Source of the DNA: Aquila chrysaetos chrysaetos
Taxonomy: Eukaryota; Chordata; Aves; Accipitriformes; Accipitridae
Assembly: GCF_900496995.4 (NCBI RefSeq)
Contig: NC_044029.1
Span: 14,384,001 to 14,448,000 of the forward strand
Length of the DNA: 64,000 nucleotides
Reading direction: 5' to 3'
Positions 1-12,600 of the stretch are shown one piece after another; position 1 is the first letter of the stretch, and every line of letters starts with the position of its first letter. The notes under the pieces are model-generated. The model did not search any database, had not been told where the DNA came from, and saw only the letters and a list, made by a program, of their open reading frames with translations. The translations under genes and the position numbers were made by a program.

Positions 1-3000
1 TACTGTTACAATTCATACAGTGACAGTTGACTTATCCATATAATTTTGAAGCAAATGCTGATGTGAACATTATTTTTAGTCTGAAAATACCTGATAGTAA
101 AGCTTGCAACATTAGTGGCAAAGTCAGGATTACCCAGGCACATTTTAATAGCTAGGCATTTGGGAAAAGAAACAAGGAAAAAAATGTAAATACATAGGAT
201 GCAGATTTACTGAATGTTTGTTTAGAGGGAATGAAAGCTGATCATTACAGTAATTCTCTGTTTAGGAAATAAAATCCATGTGTTAGAGTGAAGATGTGGA
301 AATAAGCTATATGAGGAGAACCTTCTATTATTTTGAGTTAAGGTGGACATCACATCATTTAGGGAATTACAGCCAGGCTGCAAAAGCATTAAGTGGATAT
401 TTCACCAACATAGGAATGATGTGCTTTAAGCAATACTTTAAATGATGCTTTTTAACTCTAACATTTACTGGTCTGTTACCTTATCCTTGTATGTCTCACA
501 TAAAGCCAAAAGAAAAAAGAGGCGAACATGTAAGCTATGTCTAAAGGTACATGAAGAAGGGTAAGACATTAGATGAGGAGTAATACCTTTTATCAGAACA
601 ACTAATATTTGGAAACAGACAAGAGCTCTCTTTTTGGCTCATCAGTCATTTTCCTCAAGATGTATCTAACTGCCCATTCAAAGCTTGTCTCACTGGTAGC
701 CCTAGAGAATCATATCAACAGCTACAATACAGTTTCTTAAGAACTGTGCCACCTGGGAGTGTGGCAGCAAGGCAGGTCAAATCGACTGTAGCCTTCCTCT
801 AGTCAGGTGTTTATACTGTGGTCTTAACTGTGCCTTCTGATAGTAAATCATTGCAACAGGTCTCTGAACTGATTTGTCCTGTTTTTACGTGCACAGAAAA
901 ACACATAGTAGATTTGAACCCAAATGGCAAGTGGGTTCACTTGTTTCTTAGAAAGGGCTGAAAGAAGGATGTGAATTTTGGAAGGATATGTTTTGATGGA
1001 ATGTGTTTCCTGAATTGCATAGTCTTGGGACTCTCTCACCCCACAAAAGTAATCGATAGCTACTTGTTCCATATAATAGCAGGTGTCAGAGCCAAACATT
1101 TAAAAATGCATTACTGTGCATTATAGCACAGTAGTAAGTCCAGAGAGTGCTGCATTTTGTGGTGCTTGTCAGTGGGACTTTGAGGAAGGACTCCAAAACA
1201 TTGTTCACTTATTGCAACAGAAGTTCAGCACTCCCATGGAAAGTCAGTACCTCCACATCTGTGAGGAAGTTAACTCCAGTTCATAGAGGGTTGCAGGGGT
1301 TTTTTTTTTCCTTAACACTTGTAAAACATAAAACCTTTGAATATGTGTGCGTGTGGAGATGCATGATGTATTTCTGTGTCCTCTACGTGCTGTGGTGATC
1401 TGCATTCTTCTCTGGGTAAAAGACAAGAGTTGATACATACCATGTGCATGCATAGAGTCATTTCTTAATTTAGCAGCTCATATAGAAATTCTGTCCAATT
1501 CTTTCATCTTTCCTTCTCTCACTGTGTCTGTGTGGCAAACACCCTGGGGTTCCTGTGGTTTTAGAAGTGTATTTGCATGATACTGTATAATGAGCGATTA
1601 CATTGTTTTGTAGTTGTTTGAAGGAGGTCACAATAATGGTTTTTTTCTTCTTTTTCTTTTTTGTGGTGGTTGTAATAGTTTTAGTCATTTTGGGATCAGC
1701 TGCTGTGCAAAAGGAAGAAAAGTATCTAAGAAAGAAGCACCTAATTGTGACAAATTGTTGGAAGGCTTTAGATGTGGTGTAATACCTTGTTTTTCTGTAA
1801 ATTCCTCTCTGGAAAGGGGGAGGGGTCTGTATATTTATTTCTGTCTCGGTGTATTTGCCTTCTGAGGTGTAAGCACAGAAAAAACAGATTTCTTTGCAGA
1901 AAGGGGAGTCAAGCATTTTTCATTAGTGAGTAAGACCAAAAGATTTCAAACATCTCTATCATCTTTTCCTATTCTTGACTAGGACTTTGGAAAAATCAAA
2001 CAGGAAATACCTTATAGGACTTCATTTTTCAAGAAGTTTTTTAAAACCATTTGCATATTTCCCAGTGCAAAATTAATCAACAAAGCTTTTTAGTACATAC
2101 TTAATCAGAACAGATGTTGAAGTGTCCATGTTTCTGTGGCTCACATGCTTCATCCTCACTTTGTACCACAGTGATAAACTGGCAGGATACGTTACCCAGC
2201 TCTGTTGACTCTTTTAAGTTGATGGCAGTCCCATCTGCAGTAATGCAAAATGACACAAAGGGAGGGAAGGAGCAAAATACAGGTCTGTGACCTTCAACAC
2301 ATGCACAAAGCCTCCACCAGAGCCTGCCAGTGGCACAGTTCATGTAGAATGCTTACATGGATGTACAAGAAACGCTGTTTCTTCTGCATGGCTGGCAGTC
2401 ATGCAGGGCCCCTGCTGTAGGTGGAGGAAGGGAACTGGTGGAGAATTTGGTCAGAGCAACCAGCAGGAAGGAAAAGTGGGATTGTGTGCCTACAGCTGCC
2501 AGGGTGCTGAAGATAGAAGGAGCCTTATGCAGGGGATTGTGGAGCAAAGGGAGGAAGAATGATTGCAGCACAGATGTTTATAGGAAGATGAGAGTGTGTG
2601 AGTTGGAGGAGCCCTTGTATTAGAAAAAAGAGAATGGGGACACTCAGAACTAATAGGAGGTTGAGAGCAGGGGAATGACAGGGAGGTCTTTACAGAGAAG
2701 AGGAGGGAAGGTGGCCCACAAAAAACTTGCAAGAGAAAGAGGCGAGAAGTCTTGGTACCTTCAATAAACTTGGCTAGTTGAAATACACAGCTGAAGTTTC
2801 TATGCTCTTTCTTCTACAAACACTGCCCCTGATAGTCTTAATACTCTGTGAATTGCTATGTATTTGCGTAAATGTTTCTGAAAGATACAGAGATAAATTT
2901 CTGGACTGAATGTCAGAATCAGGGCCTTATATAACATTAGCATGTTTATAACATGCATCGGGTTGCCCTTCTGTTCCTTGGCAAGGCTGGTTAGCTGACT

Positions 3001-3246
3001 TAAGGGCAGGCACGTTTATTTTGGGATGTGTTTGCCTTTGAGGCAAGCAACTTATTTGAATGAGTTTTACGTTTATAAATCCCACCTTAACAGAGTGTCA
3101 GCATAGACCCATGACATGTAACATCTTTACAAAAGCAGGGAGCTGGGTGTTGCATCCTTTAGCTTCATCTGTCATCATTGAAGACAAAGAGGTACCTGCA
3201 GAAGGCACCTTGCTGGCCCCTGGCTTCAAGCTGAGAGAACTCTTAC
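1..3246. other. Non-coding stretch, no gene supported
   Basis: AT-rich unique-looking sequence. Open frames here are short, have no recognisable domain and often overlap frames on the other strand. The lysine-rich minus frame at 1470-1916 is only the reverse of a T-rich tract. I see no repeat family I can name and no RNA gene. Confidence 0.6.
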
Positions 3247-3311
3247 CTCTGTCCATTGAGATCACACAGGGAGCCTTAGAGCCTCCTACAAGGCTAGTAC
3301 AGTTGCCCATG
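3247..3311 (-). other. Candidate exon with an MGNCTS start (unconfirmed)
   Basis: On the minus strand a reading frame begins MGNCTSLVGGSKAPCVISMD and runs into a good splice donor (GAG followed by gtaaga, intron starting at 3246). The ATG lies one base after a CAG that could be a splice acceptor, but the pyrimidine tract before it is weak. M-G-x-x-x-S is the known N-myristoylation pattern, so the start would suit a lipid-anchored protein if translated. I do not recognise the peptide and found no second exon to pair with it. The same bases are also open on the plus strand (3060-3395), which weakens the case. Confidence 0.15.
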
Positions 3312-6300
3312 CTGGATGGTTTGAATATCCCTCCAATTGCTGTCATTAGCACTGAAATTTCCAAATGCATGATTGCTGCAGGACTTTCTTTTTAAAAGAG
3401 TGTCTGAAAGAAGTTCAAATTTATAGTTTATAGACCTGGACCATGGAAGCCAATATATTTATTTCTGTTAATAACTCAGGCCTCTGAGGGTTTGGCTACT
3501 TTTCTTTCGTAATTAATGGAGACAGGAGGAGATGAGGAGAGAGTGTTCATACCACCCAAATTTAATCTCCCAGGCATCTCTCTGAAGCTGATTAAGAGTA
3601 ATAGACTCCTCCAGAAGGTGGTTCAAAGCACTTATATTAATTATTTTATGTATTTGTGCATACTTAATTCAAGGTTGCTATGCAAAAGTATCCTTGCATT
3701 GATTGTGATTAGAGCTGCTGCTACAGTAGAGCAGGGCCCTAAGAAGTTATATGCAGGAAAGAGGAAACTTTGGCAAACAAGGACTAATATGAAAAGCCCA
3801 GGCTTAGTATGTTCTCTTAATGTACATTTTTTTGGTCTGCATTTGGCTCAGTATGTGAGCCCCTGAGACAGGCAAAACAGAAGGTTGAAAGTAAATCAGT
3901 ACTAATCATTTTGGTTTAATGCCACTTGGAATCTGTCAGAAGCAGCAGTGGTATAGAAAGGAGCATTTGGTTAAGTTTAATTTTTCTCTGAAATATCTCT
4001 GTGAACTATGGTAAAAACAGATGGAATTTAAAATATACAAAGAGAAGAAGATGACAAAAGGCAAAAGCAATGCATTGTATTGAAAAATAATTACTTTTAA
4101 GTTTGACCACTTGGAATGGGTTTCAAAAGCATCAAGTCAAAAGCAATGTATTTGTACTTTTTCACTTTCATTTCCATTATAGGTTTTTCTTTTCAGGGAA
4201 CATATCTTCAACTGCAGAACAAATATGCACTTAATGCATTTAATATTAAGAATAATAATGATTAATGCAGAATTTTAGAAAATGTTATTATGGAAAGAAG
4301 TCACAAGTGTCAGGTCGCTTGGCTGATGATTTTAGGGAGTATTTCTTTGAACATAGGAACTTAACACAATTGAAATTATTTGGGAAAAGAAGAAGACTTC
4401 ATAAAGGATGCTGTGTTGCTTGTGACTAGCTATGCAGAATTCATCTGTCCTCTTATTTTGCTTCAGAATTCTGTCCTCTCAATGACTTGCAGCTTGGCCC
4501 ATTTGTACAGAGAGCAAAATCTGTCCCTTCCATACAGTGTCAGAGGGCTTTTTTAGGATAAGTTGTCAGATCATGCATTACATTATGTATATGTATATCT
4601 GTATACATTAGCATTGTGTTCAACTTTTTTTAGGGCAGGAGCATATTATTCACAGGTGAATTTGAGTCAAATTAGGTACTACTCTTAGTAATGCTCAAAT
4701 GTGCCCAGAAATCTTCAGAATGCGGTATTTCTTTTTATTTACATTTTCAAAATGTAACTGCTAATTTTGAGACGCTAGTAGTTTTTGCTGTCCTAACTTT
4801 GCACAACTTAATTGCAAATTGAGAACGACTTAAACAGTTTGGAAAGTTAAGAGTAAGTAAGCTATTTTGAAATCCTAAATTCACATTTACTGTGGTGATC
4901 AAAGAAGATTATTTATGGTATATTTGACTTTGGAGCTTTAATGTTTAGAATTTCCTCCAGTTTTGCAGTTCTCCAGCAGTATATCAGCAAAGTTTTTCCC
5001 ACTGCGTTTTTTAAGAGAACCTTTTTCTATGCAGTAAGAACTCTGACTTTATATTTCTTGAGCATATGTATCTGAGAGACAGCATTAAATTCAACATTAA
5101 GTTAATTTTATCATTCAATTATTTTGTGGTGTAGAAGTTTGGAGTAATCTGGTGAGACTAAGTTATTTTATCTCTTACTATTGCTGTGGGTTGATAGATA
5201 CAAAGAAATTGTATTATCAGGTACATAGATGTTTTTCAAACACAGCTTATTATTTACTGTGGTCTGTCCAAATAACAGAGGCTTTTGTGGTAGTTCCATT
5301 GCATTTAGCATGCAAGGCTATTCTTCCTATTTCTATCTCAGTACCTCACCAGAGTAAAACCTAACAAGCTTAGAACTGTGTTCAGGTGAATTCCAACTGT
5401 TCAGAGAAATTTCTGTAAAAACATACCCATAATACATGAAAAATATGGTACCTTTTATTAATGCTTTTACACAAAGAGTAATTGACATGAGTTATAACAG
5501 AGCTATTTGGAAAAAAAAAAGCAAACAAAATACCAAACAACCTAACCAATTAGATTTCAGTAAGACATTAAAAGGACAAACTACTCTTTGGAAAAGTCAC
5601 AGGTATATATTACAAATATAATTCTTACACATTGCACAACTTCTTTGGGACTCTTTATATGGACAAAGTAAGTGCATATATTTGTTTGCAAGGCTGGAGT
5701 CTAAAGCTGTGGTTGAACTGAAGAAGATGAAGCAGTAGATGAAGACAATATTTTTACTTTTGAAAAAAGCAGTGACAGACAAAAAGGCATATGAGGCCAA
5801 GGGTTAATTAAAAGATTCCAACTGTATCTACAAGTTGATCTGTGAAGAAGTTGAATGGATTCCCATGCATTTGTGTATTCACACCAAATAATTTTTTTAC
5901 TGCTTATTACTGGAAGGTGTGGGTTTTATTTATTCTTTTGCCAAAAGCACGCACACCCAAGAGATAGATACTTCTGCTTGAATTAAAAGGTAACTTAGCT
6001 ACCATCTCTTACCAACACTTGAGTTTATCTGCACGGAAGCTGTACGCTTGGTGTTGCCTTTTTGCTTTGCTCACCGGTTTCACTAAGACAAGACCAAGCT
6101 AAAAGCATGGGCTCCCTCTGCTGCTCGCTCTGAGCTCTTCCCCAGGACAGTCAGCAGGCGCTCCAGGCAATAGAATTGAGAAGACACGAATTGCAGCTTA
6201 TCTTAAACAATTACACTTCGAGGCAAAAATATAATCAAGTGGCTATTAAAATAGATTTAATCTGGCCTTTAAAATGCAACAGCAATATAAAACTTGCATT

Positions 6301-6575
6301 TGAAATGCCAAGACACTCTGAAGTAGTAATAGTTTTATGGTGAAAGAGCATCAGACAGCCCAGAAAAGAAAATAGTAGGCAGAAACAAGTTTTTACTTTC
6401 TGTGATTTCAGGTAATAAAAGAGATGGGGGGAGTGGTGAAGTGAGGATGTAGTCTGACCAATCCTAGCTTCTGCGTAAAACTCAACAGAAAACTAATATT
6501 CCAACTCTCACTTCTTTTCAGATGTCCCCAGACTCTGGGGCATAATTTATTTCAAGATCCTTTGATTTCTTTTCA
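3312..6575. other. Non-coding stretch
   Basis: AT-rich sequence with no supported gene. An unusually long pyrimidine tract ends in TTTTCAG at 4197 and is followed by 22 open codons to a stop, but no donor or upstream partner was found. It is noted only as a strong cryptic acceptor. Confidence 0.55.
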
Positions 6576-6692
6576 GATCTCAACTGGATAAGGCCTTGGG
6601 CAATCTGAACTGAATTTGGTCCCTGAGCTGGAGGTTGAACCAGATAACCTCTGTAAGTCCTTCCAGCATACATTGTTATATGTTTCTGTCCT
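6576..6692 (+). mobile_element. CR1 LINE 3'-end fragment
   Basis: The segment aligns by eye with the well-known avian CR1 3' end: CAACTGGATAAGGCCTTGGG corresponds to the 'ctggacaaggccctgggcaacctg' part, GAGGTTGAACCAGATAACCT to the 'ggaggttggactagatgacct' part, and TAAGTCCTTCCAGCAT to the 'ggtcccttccaacct' part. It ends near a degenerate ATTCTATG-like repeat (CATTGTTATATG), as CR1 copies do. It is sense on the plus strand, 5'-truncated and well diverged, so an old insertion. The minus-strand open frame at 6518-6874 runs antisense through it and is not a gene. Confidence 0.75.
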
Positions 6693-9600
6693 AAATGTGA
6701 GAGAAAGGTTAAACTTATGAAAAAGAGTTTGTATATTATAGCCTTTAACTCCATGTTCATCTTGAAAGGCTTTTTATATTCCAAGGTAGAAAATGGCATT
6801 CTACCTGTGTAAAGAGAGGGGCCTGGATCCACTTTGTGCACTTTCACCCTTTGCATACCAGCAAGCCTTTGCAAGAGGAGAGTTGTAATACAGGTGCAGA
6901 GTACAACGCTGTAGATTAGGGAGTTCCTCAGGCATTAAGGAAAATGGCTGCATGTCCCCTGTTGCAACTAATAGCTGTTAATAAAGCTGTGGAAAACCAC
7001 ATACAGCTCATTTCAAAAGGAATCCTGGACACTCTCTTAGACTGAGAGCTCAGGTGATAGTCTCATGATATGCTGTGCAATGAGGGAAGGCTCCACAGGC
7101 TATATGAAAGTAAGGGAATGTTTTTAACACCCTCTGTGCATTGTGACCAACAGTTACCACAGAGCTGCTTGATACAACCATTCACTGCGTGGGACGGAGA
7201 GGGGATGAATGTGAACAATGCATCCTTCCCCAAAGTACTGAACAGCAGTACATAGGTTCTATGAAAGAGAAATTTACAGTTCAGAGGAAAGCAGGGAAAC
7301 GTACAATATTCACAAGAGAGAGAGGCTTCTTTAGAAGATGGTTCAGAGTAGAAGCCATAATCTAGGCATTCTTGATTTTTTCCCCCCAGTACAGCTGATC
7401 TCCTTCTATCAACAATGAAAGTAGCCTAGCAAATCTGGTCTTTGAAGGCTAAACTTAGCCTTTGCGAATGCTTCCTTCCCTTCCCTCACTCCAGTGTCCA
7501 GTGTGATTTTCTCAGTTCTTTAGGCCATGGATGGGTATGGAGTTTGTTTTTTATCTGATGAGTTTGAATTATATGTGAAAAAGTGGTGAGATCAACTTGC
7601 CGCAACAGATTCCCATCATCCTGCCATGAACCTGTCAGATGAAAGGTTTGTTTGGGCCTGTGTTGTGATTTCAGTCAAGGGTAACTGTCAAAAAGACTAT
7701 GCTTTTTCCACTAATCTCTGGAAAACTCCCTTTACAAACATGATACCAGAATTACTATGAGCCATATTTCAAGATGGGCTTTTTTTTTGGAATTACTGAA
7801 GCCCAGTATACAAAGGGCAATTCTGAAGGAACAGCCTGAAATTTTTAAGAATCAGGGTAACCAAATCAGTCACGTGTTAGCAGTGATGAACCCAGCGACA
7901 ATGTAAGTAGATATGAGGAGGAAGGTTAAAAAACCTGGTAGTTCTGTGATGATAGTCCTGACGAGGACGCTGTATCCCCAATTAGTCCTTCCTGGTCAAA
8001 TTACTGTTGTTTTACTATACAGTTTTTCAGGAAATAGGAAAAAATCATAATGAGAAGCTACAGAGATAACCTGGAGAAGCCTCATGATTCTTTTTACAAG
8101 TTGCCCCTCTATTTTACCAGGAGACACTGGCATTGAAAATGTGATCGGCAAAACTGGCTTTGAAGTCGGTGTATGTTTTACAGGTTGTTTTGTTCAATGA
8201 TACTTGCTGAAAATGCTGAACCTACAATGTAGTCCAAAGGATTAATGGTAGTACTGGCATGTGTCCCTGATTGAGCCTATCAGAAGAGTGAAGGAAGGTG
8301 TGTAGCTGATGTTGCCATTCTTCCCAGATGCTGTTGTAACAACTGTCACAATCACTCTTAGATTTGCTTTGTAGCATGATGTACATTTACTTAAAATAAT
8401 TTTAGTTATAATAACACATCTGTAACCTTTTTATCCTTTTGATACTTAAATGGACATGATAGTAGTAGTACACAGAAAAAGGACAATATTCCTTCAGGTC
8501 TGTGAACCATCTGTGTCTTCAGTGTTTCAGCAGTCACCCAGACATTGCCGGGACAACAGAATGCAGGTATAGTTAGACTTTGTTTGATACGTATATAGAT
8601 TTAATAAAACTGGAGATTTTTAGAACTCGCTGCTTTTATGTGATTACTTTAGAAGCACCCCATATAAAATGCATTTATTAGATAGCTGTGCACAATTCAC
8701 TTGCATTCAACCCATTAAGGCACTGTCAGTAGACATAATTTACCACGCTAAACTCTATGCAGGCAAATGAATGGAGCAAAAAGCCTGCTTTGAAAGCATC
8801 CTCACATTAGGAACTTCTCTGTCCTTTATACCTGGCTTTGAGACACAGTTAGTGGAATTTTTGACTCAAGGGCTATATCATGACACAGAACAGGGGTGTT
8901 TACATGCCTCTGTATACCTATATTGATACACCTGAGCTGGCTTTGAGAGAGCAGATACATCTTTCAGGACAAATGCAAAGCTGAGCTAGCTCAAGTCATG
9001 CGAATAGCCAAGTGATTGTATTAGATAGTACTGCACAGCACAGATGCACTTGAGGAATCAAGGCCATTGCTAAATAGAAATTGCTTTCTGAAACCAAAAA
9101 AAGGGCATGGCTTTAGCCATTAGATTTATTAGCCTTTTTATTTTCTAGCACATTTTCAATATACTGGAGAACAGATTATGCTGTTGGTATGAATGCCTGG
9201 ATTTTTAAGAAGCTATGTAAAAATATGAATATGATTATCCTACTCTCAGTTCTATCTGAGTTTTAGCCTGTTTGATCCTATCACAAAATGCAAGAGAAAA
9301 AAGTCTTCCATATGCTGCCTAAAAAATCCTGGGAGAAGCATGCACTGTTCATTAAAATACAGTCTATATTCTATGAAATCTATTTTTTTTTCTAACTTCA
9401 TTTTTTATTAGGTGTATCTGCTTTACAAGCATAAATTCTTTTAATATAATTTCTTCTGCACATTATGTTTGTCTGCTGTAATAATAACATGGGAGAATGT
9501 TTGCTGAAATGTACTGAATCCCAGCCTGTAGCTTGTGCCTTTACAGTCATCAAGTAGGTGTTCCAATTTATGAATAATAGGTTTTATGGAAGGAGGCGGG

Positions 9601-12600
9601 TGAACGAACACCACTGGCTTGCCTCAGTAACTTCAAAGGGAAACTTTTTTTTTCAGAAGAGACAGAAAGATCACATTTGGAGGTTGAAAGGGTGCAGTGC
9701 ACCCTGTAGCCAAGACAAGGAGAATCAGCCAGCGACTGAGAGATCTCTTTGTCAAATTATTTAAATAGAAATACAAAGAAAATGTTCTTTAGGTTGTAAG
9801 TAGCATGGATAAAGTTACTTATAGGCAAAGTGGCTTTATTATTGTTTCCAGATGTAAATTTTGAAACGCAGAAAGGGCAGTTAGCATTTGGGTCCATTAA
9901 AAGCAATGTAATTCAGGACTCATTCAGCTTCATAGACTCTCTTGGATGAGAAAGGGAAGACAGGAATGAGAACCTAGTGCAGTTGAAGGCACTAGACATG
10001 AATGGAGACATAATGTGGAGCCTGGGTAGGATGTGTTACTTGAAAAGCAGCATCTGGACACGTACACACACTATGACAAATAATTGACAGTTTTATTCTA
10101 TGGCCAAAAAGAAATTGGCAAAAAAAATTTCTCTCAATCTGATTTTTTTTTTCTTGCAGCATCAAAACTAACATACAGACAGCCATTTTCAAAGGAGGCG
10201 GAGGGAGATACAGCTTCCCATTTCCCACTGAAACTCAGAGACTACTCCTCACCTTGTAGGCAACTCTGAGGACAGTTACTGTGAATAAAATGAAGGTACC
10301 CACTAAAAATGATACAGTTTTCCTCCTATTGTTTGCTTCCACTGTGTGCTGAGCTTTGCCAGCTTACTGTTGCTGACTCCAGGGGTGAGTGTAGTCCCTA
10401 GATGGTAGTTCTCATGTAACCCAGGGGGCCACAGGACTCATGGTCTATACTTATGGGCTCCTTCAGGGTTTGTGAAGGTGCTCAAGCACAGGGTAGGGAA
10501 CCCTGAAGCATAAAATCAAACAGAAAGCAAGCCAGGCAGGCCTTAGCAAGCAGCCTGCAGCCTGTCCTTCAACAGTCATTTGTGAGCAGCAGGCAGACAG
10601 GAGCTGGAACATACGGGTGCTTACAGGTCTTCCAAAGGTGGCATAGCCACCTTGCTAGTATGTTTTAGCTGCTTTTCTTTTTCTGGAGAGCCAACAAATT
10701 TAGTGAGAGTGATTCAGTTTATTGTCAGTCTTGCACAATAGCATTTCTAATAGAGCTCCAGCTGCAGAGCATCTTTTACTGGTGATGCTGATGAGTATAA
10801 ACTTGAGAGAACTTATCTTGACTTTTACACTTCAGGCCTAGTTTGGCATTTATAAAAGGAAGCACAAGCATATTTTAATTTGTAAACTGAACAAAATTGA
10901 TAACAAAATCTATGAGGTCACTGGGAAATAAAAATACTGAAAGACCACAGTTTTACAGAGGAGTATTTTAGTACACAACTGCATAGTGAAGTTTAATTCT
11001 GTGAATTCCCTCAGGACTGACTGTTTATATCTTTCTCACTAAGCAATATACAGGTCCCAATTCTTCTGTGATTGTACACTCACAATTGCTGTAGATTTCA
11101 AGGGAGTGCCACGAATGGAACTGAGTAACTCAAATTATAGGACCCTTGTAAAAAGATCTCTACCAAAGTATTCCAGCTTTTCAAGTTTGTCCCTTGTTTC
11201 TGGACATACATTTCTGTGAAGGCAGATTTTGTCTGTAAATGGATGCAGCCAAATGTGTAGGCAATGCGTATACACTACTTAACCAAAATAAAATTTTCAC
11301 GAGTAGAATTTATTTTGGCTTTTCTTTATCCTGACAGTGTTACTGCTTTAAAAATATTTAACCAAAAAGCACAAACTGCACTTCACATAAAACCCTCAGG
11401 AAGTGCAATAATACACCACAGGAGGAGAGAATAAAAATCGTCAATTAATAATTCATAGCATTTCAGTAGCTATAGTAATATCTGCTAATAAATTAATAGA
11501 ACAAGCAACTTTACAAAAAGCATAACAAAAAGATTATACCAGCACTGGCTCTCCTGAAATCATTCTTTCTTGGATGACCTTCAATGTGGGATTTTCACAA
11601 AGCAAGCCAGAGGTCATGACATACCTGACTCCATCCTTTTGCTGTTTGTTTTAGGCAACTATCTACAGAAATCTTTCATTTCTTAATAAAAATATGGTTC
11701 TACTGTTAACATAAACACCACTGAAGTTGGTGGAAAGGTTCACACTGAATTCAGTAAGACCTCACTGGTCCCTCAGTCACCCAAATATCCGTCTGTTTTC
11801 TTGAGCTGTGTTTGAGGATGCAATTGTGGCACTTGCTGGTACAAAAGTTAGGCTCATAAAATATATGGCTATCACGCTTCTCTTTATGAAAATCTGGCCT
11901 ACAATGCAAAGGGATAGGGAAACTTAAAGGCACTTAATACTCTTCTGATTTAAAGATGACCATGCATAACTCATTTGTGGCTTTACTTCAGCTGACACCC
12001 TGCACTTTTGTGCATAAAGTCATCCAAGAGTCACAACTAAAAGGGGCATATTCTAGGGGGCCACAATTCCTTTGAGACCTCTTTAAAATTAAATGATAAT
12101 TATCAATTGCAACTGAGGGAATCTGGTAAACCTGTTGCAAAAATACCTAGACTGCCGCACTCTACCAAGTACCTTCAGATGGCAATAGGCATTTCTGGAA
12201 TTAAATCTTTCTAAACTATGCTATTTTGCATTACCACCACTCAGCTCCTTAAGCTGAAGATTGCTGAAACTGCACCGAAATGAGGTACCTAATTCGTGAA
12301 GCAGCAGCCAAAAAAGCTATTTTCCACCATTATCTACATCTGGTGCTACCTAAAATTCTTTCAGTGTGACCCTGATGGCCCTCGAAGTTGCCCCCAGGCT
12401 GATGCAGAAGTGCCCCCAGGGTGGGTAAGAGGGCCCTCTTCTCCCCTCTGAGTTGTGCTGGGTTGTAGGAGTTTGGAATGCCTCCTCCATCCAAAGCCAA
12501 CCTTGTATTTGCACTCAGTGGACAGGCCCTGACCACTCGCCTTCTAAGAGCAATGCCAGTGCTAGTGTCCCATTTGCATCACAGCACTCTGCCAGGAGGT

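Noticed and set aside
1470..1916. 148-codon minus frame with a poly-lysine run
   Set aside because: Caused by a T-rich tract on the plus strand; no domain and no splice support.
4198..4266. Terminal-exon-like segment after a very strong pyrimidine tract (plus)
   Set aside because: Only 22 codons before a stop, very AT-rich, and no upstream donor to pair with.
6518..6874. 118-codon minus frame
   Set aside because: It runs antisense across the CR1 3' end.
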